Source of the DNA: Pseudomonas sp. Q1-7
GTDB lineage: Bacteria; Pseudomonadota; Gammaproteobacteria; Pseudomonadales; Pseudomonadaceae
Reading direction: 5' to 3'
Assembly: GCF_028010285.1 (NCBI RefSeq)
Contig: NZ_CP116304.1
Location: forward strand, 3,302,501 to 3,366,500
Length of the DNA stretch: 64,000 nt
Translations under genes and position numbers: made by a program
Shown here: positions 36,721-45,841 of the stretch, piece after piece
Numbering within the stretch: position 1 is the stretch's first letter
Layout: every line of letters begins with the position of its first letter
Notes under the pieces: model-generated
What the model was told of the DNA's origin: nothing
What the model saw: the letters and a program-made list of their open reading frames with translations, nothing else
Databases searched by the model: none

Positions 36721-37332
36721 ATGGAAGCCCTGATCGTTTCCAACGTCCTGCTCTGGTGCCTCTTGATCGCCCTGGCCTTCGCCGTCATGGGCCTCGTTCG
36801 CCAGATCGGCGTACTCCACGGCCGCCTGGCCCCCGCCGGTGCACTGATGGTCGACAAAGGTGTGGCCGTCAACGAACCGGCCCCGAAAGTCACCGCCGCC
36901 GACCGTAACGGCCGTCCGGTGAACTTCGGCTATGCCGGCGAGAAAGCCCAACTGCTGTTCTTCCTCTCGCCCACCTGCCCGATCTGCAAATCGCTGCTGC
37001 CGGCCATCAAGTCCATCGCCAAGACCCAGGCCGACCGCCTCGACGTGGTCTACGTCAGCGACGGCGACATGGACGCCCAGCAAGCCCTGATCGCCGAACA
37101 CAAGCTGGAAGACGCCACCTACGTGGTCGGCCCGGAAGTGGGCATGACCTACCAGATCGGCAAACTCCCCTACGCCGCACTGATCGACAAGGCCGGCGTG
37201 CTGCGCTCCAAGGGCCTGGTGAACTCCCGCGAGCACCTGGACAGCCTGTTCGAGGCCGAGCACCTGGGCAGCGCCACCCTGCAGCAGTACCTGCACAACC
37301 ACCCGCACGCCAACGGCGCACACAACCACTAA
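36721..37332 (+). CDS. aauD: MauD-type thioredoxin-like accessory protein
   Basis: This 203-residue protein has one N-terminal membrane anchor (residues 7-25) and a periplasmic thioredoxin fold with the redox motif SPTCPICKSLLP (CPxC) and the cis-proline region YQIGKLPYAALIDKAGVLRSKG. It should act with the MauE-like protein to form or shuffle the light-subunit disulfides. Length and order are as in mau/aau operons. The His-rich tail (HNHPHANGAHNH) may bind metal. Confidence 0.9.
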   Translation: MEALIVSNVLLWCLLIALAFAVMGLVRQIGVLHGRLAPAGALMVDKGVAVNEPAPKVTAADRNGRPVNFGYAGEKAQLLFFLSPTCPICKSLLPAIKSIAKTQADRLDVVYVSDGDMDAQQALIAEHKLEDATYVVGPEVGMTYQIGKLPYAALIDKAGVLRSKGLVNSREHLDSLFEAEHLGSATLQQYLHNHPHANGAHNH

Positions 37333-37347
37333 GGAAGGGAGCACCCG

Positions 37348-37869
37348 ATGAAACTGCTAGACCGCCTGTTCGAACGCTCCTCGCGCCACGTCGCCGACAC
37401 CACGTCCCGACGCAACTTCCTCGGCCGCATCGGCTCGCTGATGGTGGCTGGCGCCGCCCTGCCCGTGCTGCTGCCCATCGACCGCACCAGCAAGGCCCTG
37501 GCCGCCGAAGCGCCCAAGGCCGGCGATCCGGGCGACCCCAACAGCTGCGACTACTGGCGCTACTGCTCCATCGACGGTTTCCTGTGCAGCTGCTGCGGCG
37601 GCTCGGTGACCTCCTGCCCGCCGGGCACCGAGGCTTCCCAGGTGACCTGGATCGGCACCTGCCGCAACCCGGCCGACGGCAAGGACTACATCATTTCCTA
37701 CAACGACTGCTGCGGTAAGCACAGCTGCGCCCAGTGCGCCTGCACCCGCAACGACAGCGAAGAACCGATGTACCGTCCGTTCAACAACAACGACGTCAAC
37801 TGGTGCCTGGCGGCCAAGTCGCACATCTACCACTGCACCGTTTCCATCATCCGCGGCGTCGCGATCTGA
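37348..37869 (+). CDS. aauA: TTQ amine dehydrogenase light subunit
   Basis: This 173-residue precursor has a Tat signal (SRRNFLGRIGSLMVAG, residues 20-35) for folded export. The two tryptophans that cross-link into the TTQ cofactor are Trp101 (QVTWIGTC) and Trp152 (DVNWCLAA), 51 residues apart exactly as in AADH (109/160) and MADH (57/108). The aspartates corresponding to AADH Asp84 and Asp128 are present as Asp76 and Asp120. The mature chain holds 14 cysteines for the disulfide network. It is the catalytic subunit oxidising primary amines to aldehydes. Start and ribosome-binding site (AAGGAAGGGAG) are clear. Confidence 0.93.
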   Translation: MKLLDRLFERSSRHVADTTSRRNFLGRIGSLMVAGAALPVLLPIDRTSKALAAEAPKAGDPGDPNSCDYWRYCSIDGFLCSCCGGSVTSCPPGTEASQVTWIGTCRNPADGKDYIISYNDCCGKHSCAQCACTRNDSEEPMYRPFNNNDVNWCLAAKSHIYHCTVSIIRGVAI

Positions 37870-37883
37870 TCCGGGGGGCTGCC

Positions 37884-38411
37884 ATGCGTTTGCTGTTGAT
37901 CGCCGGATTGCTGTGCACTATGGCCGCCCCGCCGGCCCTGGCCCGCGCCATTCCGGACCCGAACCAGAAGCACGCTCCGGGCAACGAAGCGCCGCAAAAG
38001 GCCATCGCCCAGGCCGGCTACAGCACCCCGGTGAACTACCAACTGCAGTGCGCCGGCTGCCACCTGGGCGACGGCACCGGGTCAAAGGCCAACGACACGC
38101 CGAAGATGAAGGGCTTCGTCGGCAACTTCCTCAAGGTGGACGGCGGCCGCGAGTTCCTCGTGCGGGTACCGGGCATGTCCCAGTCGGCGCTGAACGACGC
38201 CCAACTGGCCGACCTGCTCAACTGGCTGATGCGCAAGGACGGCATGGCCGGCAACAGCGTGCCGGACGACTACAAGCCCTACACCGAGGCCGAAGTCGCG
38301 TCCATCCGCAAGGTCTCCCTGCTCAACCTGCCGGAAACCCGTGCGGGCCTGATCAGGGCCATGCGCGAACAAGGCATCGAGATCGACGACGGCATGGATA
38401 ACGCCTACTGA
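37884..38411 (+). CDS. Single-haem cytochrome c of the amine dehydrogenase operon
   Basis: This 175-residue periplasmic protein has a signal peptide (residues 1-20, ending ALARA) and one haem motif CAGCH at about residues 55-59, with Met residues downstream (MSQSAL, LNWLMRKDGMAG) as candidate sixth ligands. It begins 14 bp after the light-subunit stop and is followed by a terminator, so it is the last gene of the operon. It may accept electrons from the reduced TTQ, or help TTQ formation in the absence of MauG. It has only one haem motif, whereas MauG has two. Confidence 0.82.
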   Translation: MRLLLIAGLLCTMAAPPALARAIPDPNQKHAPGNEAPQKAIAQAGYSTPVNYQLQCAGCHLGDGTGSKANDTPKMKGFVGNFLKVDGGREFLVRVPGMSQSALNDAQLADLLNWLMRKDGMAGNSVPDDYKPYTEAEVASIRKVSLLNLPETRAGLIRAMREQGIEIDDGMDNAY

Positions 38412-38434
38412 ATTTCACTGCTGGACGGCTTGTG

Positions 38435-38460
38435 GCCCGCCTTCATGGCGGGCTTTTTTT
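38435..38460 (+). terminator. Terminator of the amine dehydrogenase operon
   Basis: The stem GCCCGCC/GGCGGGC with a TTCAT loop is followed by seven T residues. It lies 23 bp after the cytochrome stop. Confidence 0.93.
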
Positions 38461-38471
38461 CGCCAGCGCGA

Positions 38472-38558
38472 ACGCAGGATGGGTAGAGGGACGAAACCCA
38501 TCACAACGTGCCGATGGGTTTCGCTTCGCTCTAGCGGAACGCCGCCCGCACCATCCTA
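38472..38558. repeat. 87-bp palindromic repeat, copy 1 of a direct pair
   Basis: It begins ACGCAGGATGGGTAGAGGGA and ends CACCATCCTA. Internally GAAACCCATC pairs with GATGGGTTTC. A copy with 86 of 87 identical bases in the same orientation lies at 39311-39397. The two flank the HTH-VOC gene. A related but more diverged element is at 61484-61553. Confidence 0.9.
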
Positions 38559-38637
38559 CTGACTGTCGTGACGCTGACGTCCTGTCAGAGAGCTTCTTGT
38601 GCGATTCTCTCGTCACCGAAAAGCAAGGAGGTCAAGG

Positions 38638-39270
38638 ATGCAGCCAACATTCGACACGGCCAAGGTCAGGCAGCTTCGTCAGCGGCGGTTCTGGACGCAA
38701 GACGACTTGGCAGCCATATCGGGTCTCAGTGTTCGTACGATTCAACGTATAGAGAGTACCGGCGTCTGCTCCACTGAATCGAAAATGGCCCTGGCCTCTG
38801 CCTTCGATCTGACCCCGAGTGATCTGATCGCAGCGAGTACACCAGCGGGACAAGGGTACTGGGTGGGACTATGCGTGTTTGTCCCGAACTCTATGGAAGC
38901 CCTCGCCTTTTATGTAAATGGTTTCGGAGCTGAGGTACTTCAGCATTGGCCCTCTGTCGAGCCGTCTCGTCCAGCGTCGGTGGATATTCGAGTAGGCAAT
39001 GGCGTCTTCCGAGTCATCTCGGTCAACCCCCGAGTTGAAACAACGCCGCGGCACGGCTGGGCTAACAGCCCCAGGCGACTCGGCGGAGTCAGCACCCTGT
39101 TCTCGGTTCTGGTCGATGACCTTCATGGCGTCATGAGCCGGGCGATTCAGCTGGGGGCGTCTCAAAGATTGGGAGACCCATTAACCCACCAGTCGGAAGA
39201 CGGAATGGCCCTTGGCATTCTGGTTGATCCATTCGGCTACATCTGGGCGCTTCATGGCTCCATCGACTGA
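38638..39270 (+). CDS. HTH-VOC (glyoxalase-like) fusion protein
   Basis: This 210-residue protein joins an XRE-type HTH (residues 6-65: AKVRQLRQRRFWTQDDLAAISGLSVRTIQRIESTG) to a VOC/glyoxalase-bleomycin-resistance domain (about 73-208: VGLCVFVPNSMEALAFYVNGFG ... LGILVDPFGYIWALHG). The VOC half resembles PhnB-type proteins that lack full metal ligands, so it may sense a small molecule. An excellent ribosome-binding site (AAGGAGG) fixes the start. The gene is less GC-rich than its neighbours and lies between near-identical 87-bp repeats, suggesting acquisition or mobility. Confidence 0.83.
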   Translation: MQPTFDTAKVRQLRQRRFWTQDDLAAISGLSVRTIQRIESTGVCSTESKMALASAFDLTPSDLIAASTPAGQGYWVGLCVFVPNSMEALAFYVNGFGAEVLQHWPSVEPSRPASVDIRVGNGVFRVISVNPRVETTPRHGWANSPRRLGGVSTLFSVLVDDLHGVMSRAIQLGASQRLGDPLTHQSEDGMALGILVDPFGYIWALHGSID

Positions 39271-39310
39271 CCTCATTCACGCGTAGGGTGACGCAGCTCA
39301 ATCAGTCCCG

Positions 39311-39397
39311 ACGTAGGATGGGTAGAGGGACGAAACCCATCACAACGTGCCGATGGGTTTCGCTTCGCTCTAGCGGAACGCCGCCCGCACCATCCTA
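39311..39397. repeat. 87-bp palindromic repeat, copy 2 of a direct pair
   Basis: It is the direct-orientation partner of 38472-38558, differing by one base. It separates the HTH-VOC gene from the giant kinase stop. Confidence 0.9.
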
Positions 39398-39463
39398 TGG
39401 ACTGGCCTTTCCTGCCCCGCGCGATTCGCCACCCTTCGCATGACATCGAATGATGGCGGCCGG

Positions 39464-42400
39464 CTAGGCCGTCCCCTCTCCTCCGCCCTGCGCTTCGGCC
39501 GCGTGGGGCGGCAAGGTGAACTGGACAGCGGCGCCACGGGGCGGGTTGGCGCCGGCCCACATCCGGCCGCCGTGGGTTTCGATGATCGAGCGGCAGATCG
39601 ACAGCCCCATCCCCAGGCCGCTGGGCTTGGTGGTGTAGAACGGGGCGAAGAGCTGCTCGCTGCTGGGCGTCGCGAAGCCCGGGCCGGTGTCGCTGACGGT
39701 CACCCGCACACTGCCGTCAGCGTCCTCCGCGGTGGCGATGTGCAGGTGTCGCGGCGCATCGACGCCACCCATGGCCTCCAGCGCGTTGACGATGAGGTTG
39801 AGCAGCACTTGCTGCAGCTCCACCCGGTCGCCTTCGATGCACGGCAGCCCGGCGGCCAGTTGTGTCCGCACCGAGACGCCGCTCTTGGTGGCCTGGCCGC
39901 GGGTGAAGTCGATCATTTCGCGGATGGCCGCGTTGATGTCCACCGGCTCCTTGTGCGGCGGCGCCTTCCTGATCAGGCCACGAATCCGGCCCAGTACGTC
40001 CGACGCCCGATTGGCGTCCTTGATGATGCGCGCCAGCACCTTCCCGACCTCGTCCACGTTGGGCGGCTGGGCACCCAGCCAGCGCTGCGCGGCATTGGCG
40101 TTGGTCACCGTGGCGGCGATGGGCTGGTTGACTTCGTGGGCGATGGACGCGGCCAACTGCCCCATGGTGGCGACGCGGTTGGCGTGGGCCAGTTCAGCCT
40201 GCACCTCGCGGTATCGGCGCTCGCTCTCGCGAATCTTTTCCTCTGCCTGTTTGCGCTCGGTGAGGTTGAGCACGAAGGCCACGCCTTCCTCGCTGCCCGC
40301 TTCGAAGGTGGCCAGGCCCAAGATGACCGGCACGCGCCCCCCATCCTTGCGGATGTACTCCTTCTCGAGGGGTTGCACCCGCCCGGACTGCATGGCCTCC
40401 GCCAGGGCCCGCACGCTGTCGTCACGCTGTTCCGGCGGCGTAATGTCCCACCAGCGCACGCGGCCCGAGACCAGGTCCTCCCGCTCATAGCCCACCATGC
40501 CCAGAAAGGCATCGTTGGCTTCCAGGATCTCGCCATCGGTATTCCAGACGATGATGCCGATGATGTTGGCCTCGACGAGGCGGCGGATCTTCGCTTCACG
40601 CTCCGCGACGTCCCGGTACAGGCGGGCGTTCTCCAGGGAAATCGCCGCCTGCGAAGCCAGCAGCTTGAGCACGGCGATCCGCGCCGGGCTGAATACGCGG
40701 GCCGTTTGGTTGTTCTCCAGGTAGAGCAGGCCGATCAGCTTGGCCTGGTTCATCAGCGGCAGGCAGAGGATGGAGCGGGCGTGGTGCTGGCTGACGTAGG
40801 GATCGCCGGCGTGGAGCGGCTCGGCCGTGGCGTCGTCGAGCACGAGGCTTTCGCGAGTGCGCAGTACCCGGTAGAGGATCGACTCGGCCAGCCGCGCCGG
40901 ACTGACCGGTTCGTCGCACAGCCGTGTCGAGGCGTCGCCGGCGGTCGTTTCCGCCACGATCCGGTGGTCACCGCCTTCGGACAGGACCAACAAACCCCGC
41001 TCCGCGCCGGCCTGTTCGAGGGCCGTGCGCATGACCATGTCGATCAGCCGTTCCAGGACGATGTCGCCCGAAGCCGCCTGGGACACTTTGAGCACGGTGG
41101 CCAGGTCGAGCCGCTCGACGGGTGCCGCGATGGTGGCGGTCGGCCCCGGCATGGGTTCCTCCGCACGCAGATAGGGGTACCTCGCCTCCAGTTGCCAGAC
41201 CTTGCCGTCGGCGCCCCAGCGCCGGTAGCCGTAGTGGGCATCCTGCAGGTACACACGGGCGATCTTTTCCAGCCCACGGGATGCGTAGAAACGCGACGCG
41301 AGCTCGTTGGCCAGCGCCTCGATGTGGTCGAAACCGCTGTCCTGCGCGGAGTGGATGGCGTGCTCATAGAGCAGCTCGGCCTCCACCACCTGCCCGTCGA
41401 GTCGAGCGATTTCGGCCTCCACCAGCAGGGCACGGCTGGCGAAGTTCTCGGGGCAGAGGTCCGCCCAGCTCTGCAACTGCTTCAGATCAGCGGCCAGTTC
41501 GTTCAGGTGCTCGCGGCGTTCGTCGTCGGCAGCGGCGTCGCACAGGGCGGCCCTGGCCAGGGCGTCGTAGAAGTAGTACTCGGCCTCCTCGATGAAGGCG
41601 TGGGACGCCCAGAGGATCTGCCGCGCCTTCGATGCCGCGTCCAGGGCCGCATCGAGGTCGCCCGCGAAGTAGCGCGCCTGCAACTTGCGCACCCAGTGCC
41701 AGCAACTGAGTACCAGGGAGATCTTCGCCATCCGCTGTTCGGCCTCGGCCTCGTTGAACTGCGCGTCATCCAGGCAGCCGAAAACCGGCGTCAGGCCCCG
41801 CAACGTGCGGATCAGCGCCAGCTGGTTGTCGATGAAGCCGACGACCAGGCCGAAGCGGATTTTCCGGGCATAGGCCAGCCCCCGCTCGGCCTCGCCCTGC
41901 AGTTCGGGCAAGCGTTCGCCCGCGAACAGCAGATTCGACACGAGGCTGTTGCAGGCGAATGCGCCAAACGGCAGGTCGCCAATCCGGTTGGCCGTGGCGA
42001 ACGCACTGCGCAGCGGGTCCAGGCAGGTCCGTATGGGCTGAACCCAGCGCGCAACGAAGATGGAGAACGACAGATAGGTACGTGCCTCGTAACGCAGGAG
42101 GCCGCGCCGCTCGACGAGTTTGCAGGCGAGCTGGCCGAATCGGTATCCGGCGTCATAGTCGCCGAAGCGCCGTCCAGTGATCCTGGGGATGGTCGCATAG
42201 GCCACACACGCGGCATCGCCGTTGCCGTGCTCGATACTGAGGTTGACCGCCTTGCAGACCGTCAGGCAGGCGAGGTTCGGGTCCGCGTGCAAGGCTGGCG
42301 CGAGGAGCTTGATCAGCGCGTCGACGGTGGCGAGGGTCGCGGCATCCTCCATCAGCGGCAGGTCGATGAGTGCTTCGATCGACCGCCCCGCGAGCCCCGT

Positions 42401-44974
42401 CCAGATGCGCTCGTACTCGGCCCGCACCGTCTCGTCGTCCGGGTGGGGCGACCATTCGATGCCGATATGCCGCAGGTAATCGAGGCAGACCGTGACTGCG
42501 CGGCTGCTCTGATCCAGGAGCAGGCAGACATCCATGTGCAGGCAGGCCACGCGGGCGCGCTCGGCGGTCGTCGTCGCGCGCTTCGCCAGGGAGAGCAGGC
42601 GCTCGTCGGCGTCCACCAGACGACCGGTGAGGAATTCGCATTCCGCCCTGTCCAGTTCCAGCGCGAAAGCCAGCTCATGCCGGTCGCTCCAGCAGGCATC
42701 GTCCAGCAGCTCGGCACCGGCGACGAGATAGTCGAGCGCCGAGGCATAGGCGGTCGACGCCTTGGCGCGCCGGCCTGCCAGCAAGTTGATCTCGGCCAGC
42801 CGCTCACGCTCCTCGCGCCCGGAGATCAGCGCGGCGCCACGATTGAGCTGCCCGGCGATCTCGAAGATCGCCTCCTCGTGGCCGTCCTGGGGTTGCTGCG
42901 CGGCCAGCATCCGCCCGATACGCAAATGGGCCTCGGCGCGCAACGCATCGGGAATCAATGAATAGGCCGCTTCATGGATACGGTCGTGGACGAAGGCATA
43001 GGCACCGCCCTGCCGCTCGATCAGTTCCTGGCGGATCGCCTCCCACAGCAGCGCCTGGACCTGGGAACGCCGCTTGCCCAGCACGGTCGCCAGCGTCTGT
43101 GCCTTTGCGGCGCTGCCCAGACAGGCCAACTGCTGCAAGGCTTGCTGCGTCTCGGTGGGCAGGCGGCTCAGTTTGTCCACCATCAGGTCGACCACGTTGT
43201 CGGTGTAGCCCTTGGCATGGATGCGTTCGGGGTCCCAGTGCCACTGAGCCGTGTTGCGTTCGAAGCTGAGCAGCTCGCCCTCGACCAGGGCGTGCAGGAA
43301 CTGGATCACGAAGAACGGATTGCCAGCCGTCTTGTCGTGCATGAGCCGCGCCAGCGGTTCGACATGCTCCGGCGCGCAATGGAGCGATTCGGCGACCAAT
43401 TGCGTGATGTGCGCCGTGGACAGCGGCGAGAGCCTGATCGCCTCGACCCTGCCGCCGGCGCTGCCGATGGCCTGAAGTTTGCAGGCCAGCGGGTGCGTGG
43501 CATCCACTTCGTTGTCGCGGTAGGCACCGATGAGCATCAGGTAGCGGAGGTCGGAACTGCCCAGCAGGTCTTCGATGAGGTCGAGGGTCGCCGCATCGAG
43601 CCACTGCAGGTCGTCGAGGAACAGCGCCAGGGGGTGCTCCGCGCGGGCGAACACGCCGATGAAGCGGCGGAACACCAGGAGCAAGCGGCGCTTCGCCTGC
43701 TGCGGCTCCAGTTCGGCCACCGGCGCTGGCTCGCCGACGATGAGCTTGAGCTCGGGAATCAGCTCGGTCAGCAGCCTGGCGTTGGGCTCCAGCGCATCCA
43801 GTAGCGCGGCGCGCCAGTCCGCCAGTTCCGCGTCGCTTTTGCCCAGCAGCGTTCGCACCAGGCTCTGGAACGCCTGGGCCAGCGACGAGTACGGAATGTT
43901 GCGCTTGTACTGGTCGAACTTGCCGGAGGCGAACAGCCCCCGCTGCGCCACCAGCGCCTTGTGCAGTTCATTGACCACCGAGGATTTGCCGATGCCGGAA
44001 TAGCCGGAGACCAGTACCAGCTCCGGCGTGCCGCTGTTGACGATGCGGCCGAAGGCGGACATCAGTGCCTCGACTTCGCGCTCTCGACCGTACAGCTTCT
44101 CGGGCACCAGCAGCCAGTCGGGCGCGCCCCGCTCGTCCAGGGGGAAGTCCCGGATGCGGCGCTGCCGCTGCCAGTCGGCCAGGCAGCGCTTCAAGTCATG
44201 CTCCACGCCGGCAGCCGTCTGGTAACGCTCCTCGGCCGTCTTGGCCAGCAGTTTCATGACGATGCGCGAAATCACGGGGGGCACCGCCGCCTCCCGCTCA
44301 GCCGGCGGAACCGCTTTTCGGGCGATATGGCAGTGCACCCACTCCATGGCATCGGCGGCAACGAACGGCAGCACGCCGGTGAGCATCTGGTAGAAGGTGA
44401 CGCCCAGGGCGTAGAGATCGCTGCGCGAGTCGATGGAACGGTTCATCCGGCCGGTCTGTTCGGGGGCCATGTAGGCAAGCGTGCCGGCGATGGTTTCCAG
44501 CGGTTCCGGCGCCTGCCGCTCACGCGGTAGCCGCGAGGTGAGGCCGAAGCCGGTGAGGCGGGTCTGCCCATCGGCGCAGTTCACCAGGATGTGGGCGGGC
44601 TTGAGGTCCTTGTGCACCAGCCCGCGCTGGTGCAGTTGGCCCAGCGCGCCGGCGATGCCCACGGCCAGGCGCAGGAAGCCGCCCGTTTCCATGGGGGCGC
44701 CGAGCAGCCGCGAGAGGGGTTCGCCATCGGGGTCTGCCAGCACCAGCAGGGTCTGCCCGGCCTGACGCAGCAGTTCCAGCGGACGCAGCGCCCAGGCGTC
44801 GTCCAGTTCATCCCGCAAACCGAACTCGTGGGCCAGGCGCTCCAGGTTGGCCGGTGGCGGCTGTTCGGCTGCCAGCCGCACCACCAGAACGCGGGCCGCG
44901 CCCTCCTCCGTGCGCGGCGCGCGGCAGAAGACACGCTCACCGTCGTCCCACACAATCTGCAATCTGTCAGTCAT
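39464..44974 (-). CDS. Giant trifunctional protein: Ser/Thr kinase-like, AAA-type ATPase, sensor histidine kinase
   Basis: This 1836-residue cytoplasmic protein has, in order: a Ser/Thr-kinase-like domain (about 1-275; catalytic loop HKDLKPAHILV at 121-131, but GFG at 142-144 where active kinases have DFG); an AAA/STAND ATPase (Walker A GYSGIGKS 324-331, Walker B LFLDDLQWLD 451-460); a long helical repeat region (about 620-1270); a GAF domain (about 1290-1450); a PAS domain (about 1460-1575); HisKA with phospho-His1613 in AHEVNQP; and HATPase (NLIVNALEAM, DTGPGF, GLGMGLS). The start at 44974 begins MTDRLQIVWDD; a frame extends to 45049. The FixJ-type regulator gene just upstream is the evident partner. 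The ligand is unknown. Confidence 0.9.
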   Translation of the reverse strand: MTDRLQIVWDDGERVFCRAPRTEEGAARVLVVRLAAEQPPPANLERLAHEFGLRDELDDAWALRPLELLRQAGQTLLVLADPDGEPLSRLLGAPMETGGFLRLAVGIAGALGQLHQRGLVHKDLKPAHILVNCADGQTRLTGFGLTSRLPRERQAPEPLETIAGTLAYMAPEQTGRMNRSIDSRSDLYALGVTFYQMLTGVLPFVAADAMEWVHCHIARKAVPPAEREAAVPPVISRIVMKLLAKTAEERYQTAAGVEHDLKRCLADWQRQRRIRDFPLDERGAPDWLLVPEKLYGREREVEALMSAFGRIVNSGTPELVLVSGYSGIGKSSVVNELHKALVAQRGLFASGKFDQYKRNIPYSSLAQAFQSLVRTLLGKSDAELADWRAALLDALEPNARLLTELIPELKLIVGEPAPVAELEPQQAKRRLLLVFRRFIGVFARAEHPLALFLDDLQWLDAATLDLIEDLLGSSDLRYLMLIGAYRDNEVDATHPLACKLQAIGSAGGRVEAIRLSPLSTAHITQLVAESLHCAPEHVEPLARLMHDKTAGNPFFVIQFLHALVEGELLSFERNTAQWHWDPERIHAKGYTDNVVDLMVDKLSRLPTETQQALQQLACLGSAAKAQTLATVLGKRRSQVQALLWEAIRQELIERQGGAYAFVHDRIHEAAYSLIPDALRAEAHLRIGRMLAAQQPQDGHEEAIFEIAGQLNRGAALISGREERERLAEINLLAGRRAKASTAYASALDYLVAGAELLDDACWSDRHELAFALELDRAECEFLTGRLVDADERLLSLAKRATTTAERARVACLHMDVCLLLDQSSRAVTVCLDYLRHIGIEWSPHPDDETVRAEYERIWTGLAGRSIEALIDLPLMEDAATLATVDALIKLLAPALHADPNLACLTVCKAVNLSIEHGNGDAACVAYATIPRITGRRFGDYDAGYRFGQLACKLVERRGLLRYEARTYLSFSIFVARWVQPIRTCLDPLRSAFATANRIGDLPFGAFACNSLVSNLLFAGERLPELQGEAERGLAYARKIRFGLVVGFIDNQLALIRTLRGLTPVFGCLDDAQFNEAEAEQRMAKISLVLSCWHWVRKLQARYFAGDLDAALDAASKARQILWASHAFIEEAEYYFYDALARAALCDAAADDERREHLNELAADLKQLQSWADLCPENFASRALLVEAEIARLDGQVVEAELLYEHAIHSAQDSGFDHIEALANELASRFYASRGLEKIARVYLQDAHYGYRRWGADGKVWQLEARYPYLRAEEPMPGPTATIAAPVERLDLATVLKVSQAASGDIVLERLIDMVMRTALEQAGAERGLLVLSEGGDHRIVAETTAGDASTRLCDEPVSPARLAESILYRVLRTRESLVLDDATAEPLHAGDPYVSQHHARSILCLPLMNQAKLIGLLYLENNQTARVFSPARIAVLKLLASQAAISLENARLYRDVAEREAKIRRLVEANIIGIIVWNTDGEILEANDAFLGMVGYEREDLVSGRVRWWDITPPEQRDDSVRALAEAMQSGRVQPLEKEYIRKDGGRVPVILGLATFEAGSEEGVAFVLNLTERKQAEEKIRESERRYREVQAELAHANRVATMGQLAASIAHEVNQPIAATVTNANAAQRWLGAQPPNVDEVGKVLARIIKDANRASDVLGRIRGLIRKAPPHKEPVDINAAIREMIDFTRGQATKSGVSVRTQLAAGLPCIEGDRVELQQVLLNLIVNALEAMGGVDAPRHLHIATAEDADGSVRVTVSDTGPGFATPSSEQLFAPFYTTKPSGLGMGLSICRSIIETHGGRMWAGANPPRGAAVQFTLPPHAAEAQGGGEGTA

Positions 44975-45051
44975 CGAGGTCGGGTCATCCGAGGTGGTGT
45001 GCCTGCCCGATGCCGTCACCGGCCGACCGCCGGAGCGCAACCCCGGCACGA

Positions 45052-45723
45052 TCAGGACGATTTGCGCGGCAGCTGGATGCCAAGGGTTTCCGATTTGCGC
45101 ACCAGGTCAGCGACGGAGCGCGCAGCCAGTTTCTTCATCACTTGCCCGCGATGGACCTTTACCGTCACTTCGCTGAGGTTCAATTCGGCGGCGATCTGCT
45201 TGTTCATCAACCCGGCCACGACAAACCCCATCACTTCGCGCTCGCGGCTGGTCAGCGAGTCGTAGGCGGCACGCAGCACGGCGCTGGAACGCTCGGCGGC
45301 AAGACGCTCGCCGTCCCGCGCCAGGGCCGTGGCGACCGCGTCCAGCATGTCCTGGTCACGGAAGGGCTTGGCGAGAAAGTCGACGGCCCCGGCCTTCATC
45401 GCCTTCACCGTCATGGCAATGTCGCCATGCCCGGTCATGAACACGATGGGCATGCGCACGCCGCTCTGCTCGAACTGTTCCTGCAGGGCGAGCCCGCTCT
45501 CGCCGCGCAGCCGGACGTCGAGGATCAGGCAACTGGGAACGTCGCGCCGGGGGAAGGCAAGGAACTGCTGCGACGATTCGAAGGTTTCCACGCGCAGGCC
45601 GATCGAACGCAGCAGCCCGTCGAGGGCGAGCCGTATCGACTCGTCGTCATCGACCACGTAGACGACCGGTTCCTTGTGGTCGGCCGGGGCTTCGGTCGGG
45701 GGTGAATTCGACCAGGAACTCAT
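45052..45723 (-). CDS. FixJ/NarL-type response regulator
   Basis: This 223-residue protein has an N-terminal receiver (VVYVVDDDESIRLALDGLLRS; phospho-Asp in CLILDVRLRGESG; FMTGHGD; Lys in LAKPF) and a C-terminal LuxR-type HTH (LTSREREVMGFVVAGLMNKQIAAELNLSEVTVKVHRGQVMKKL). It lies 77 bp upstream of the giant kinase start on the same strand, forming a two-component operon. FixJ-type relatives such as StyR and TodT bind inverted repeats with a 4-bp gap, which matches the TATAC-N4-GTATA boxes found nearby. Confidence 0.92.
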   Translation of the reverse strand: MSSWSNSPPTEAPADHKEPVVYVVDDDESIRLALDGLLRSIGLRVETFESSQQFLAFPRRDVPSCLILDVRLRGESGLALQEQFEQSGVRMPIVFMTGHGDIAMTVKAMKAGAVDFLAKPFRDQDMLDAVATALARDGERLAAERSSAVLRAAYDSLTSREREVMGFVVAGLMNKQIAAELNLSEVTVKVHRGQVMKKLAARSVADLVRKSETLGIQLPRKSS

Positions 45724-45841
45724 CGTGCCTCCTCTGCGCCGGCCGGCAATGCGCGCGGCGCGCAGGTCAAGAAAAAACTAGTCCATGGCGCCCGGCGCGG
45801 CAACGCCAGCGGCTGCCCGGACACCCCACCGCAACGGCCCA

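Noticed and set aside
37884-38411. MauG in the amine dehydrogenase operon
   Set aside because: Only one CxxCH haem motif is present and the protein is 175 residues; MauG has two haems and is about twice as long.
38472-39397. The 87-bp direct repeats as ends of a transposon or integron cassette
   Set aside because: No transposase or integrase lies between them, the repeats are direct rather than inverted, and related copies occur singly elsewhere. They are a dispersed repeat that happens to flank the gene.
39440-42961. Open frame of 1173 codons on the plus strand
   Set aside because: It lies antisense to the giant kinase, is rich in Gln/Arg/Gly/Val from codon complementarity, and has no domain motifs. 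It is a GC-rich shadow frame.
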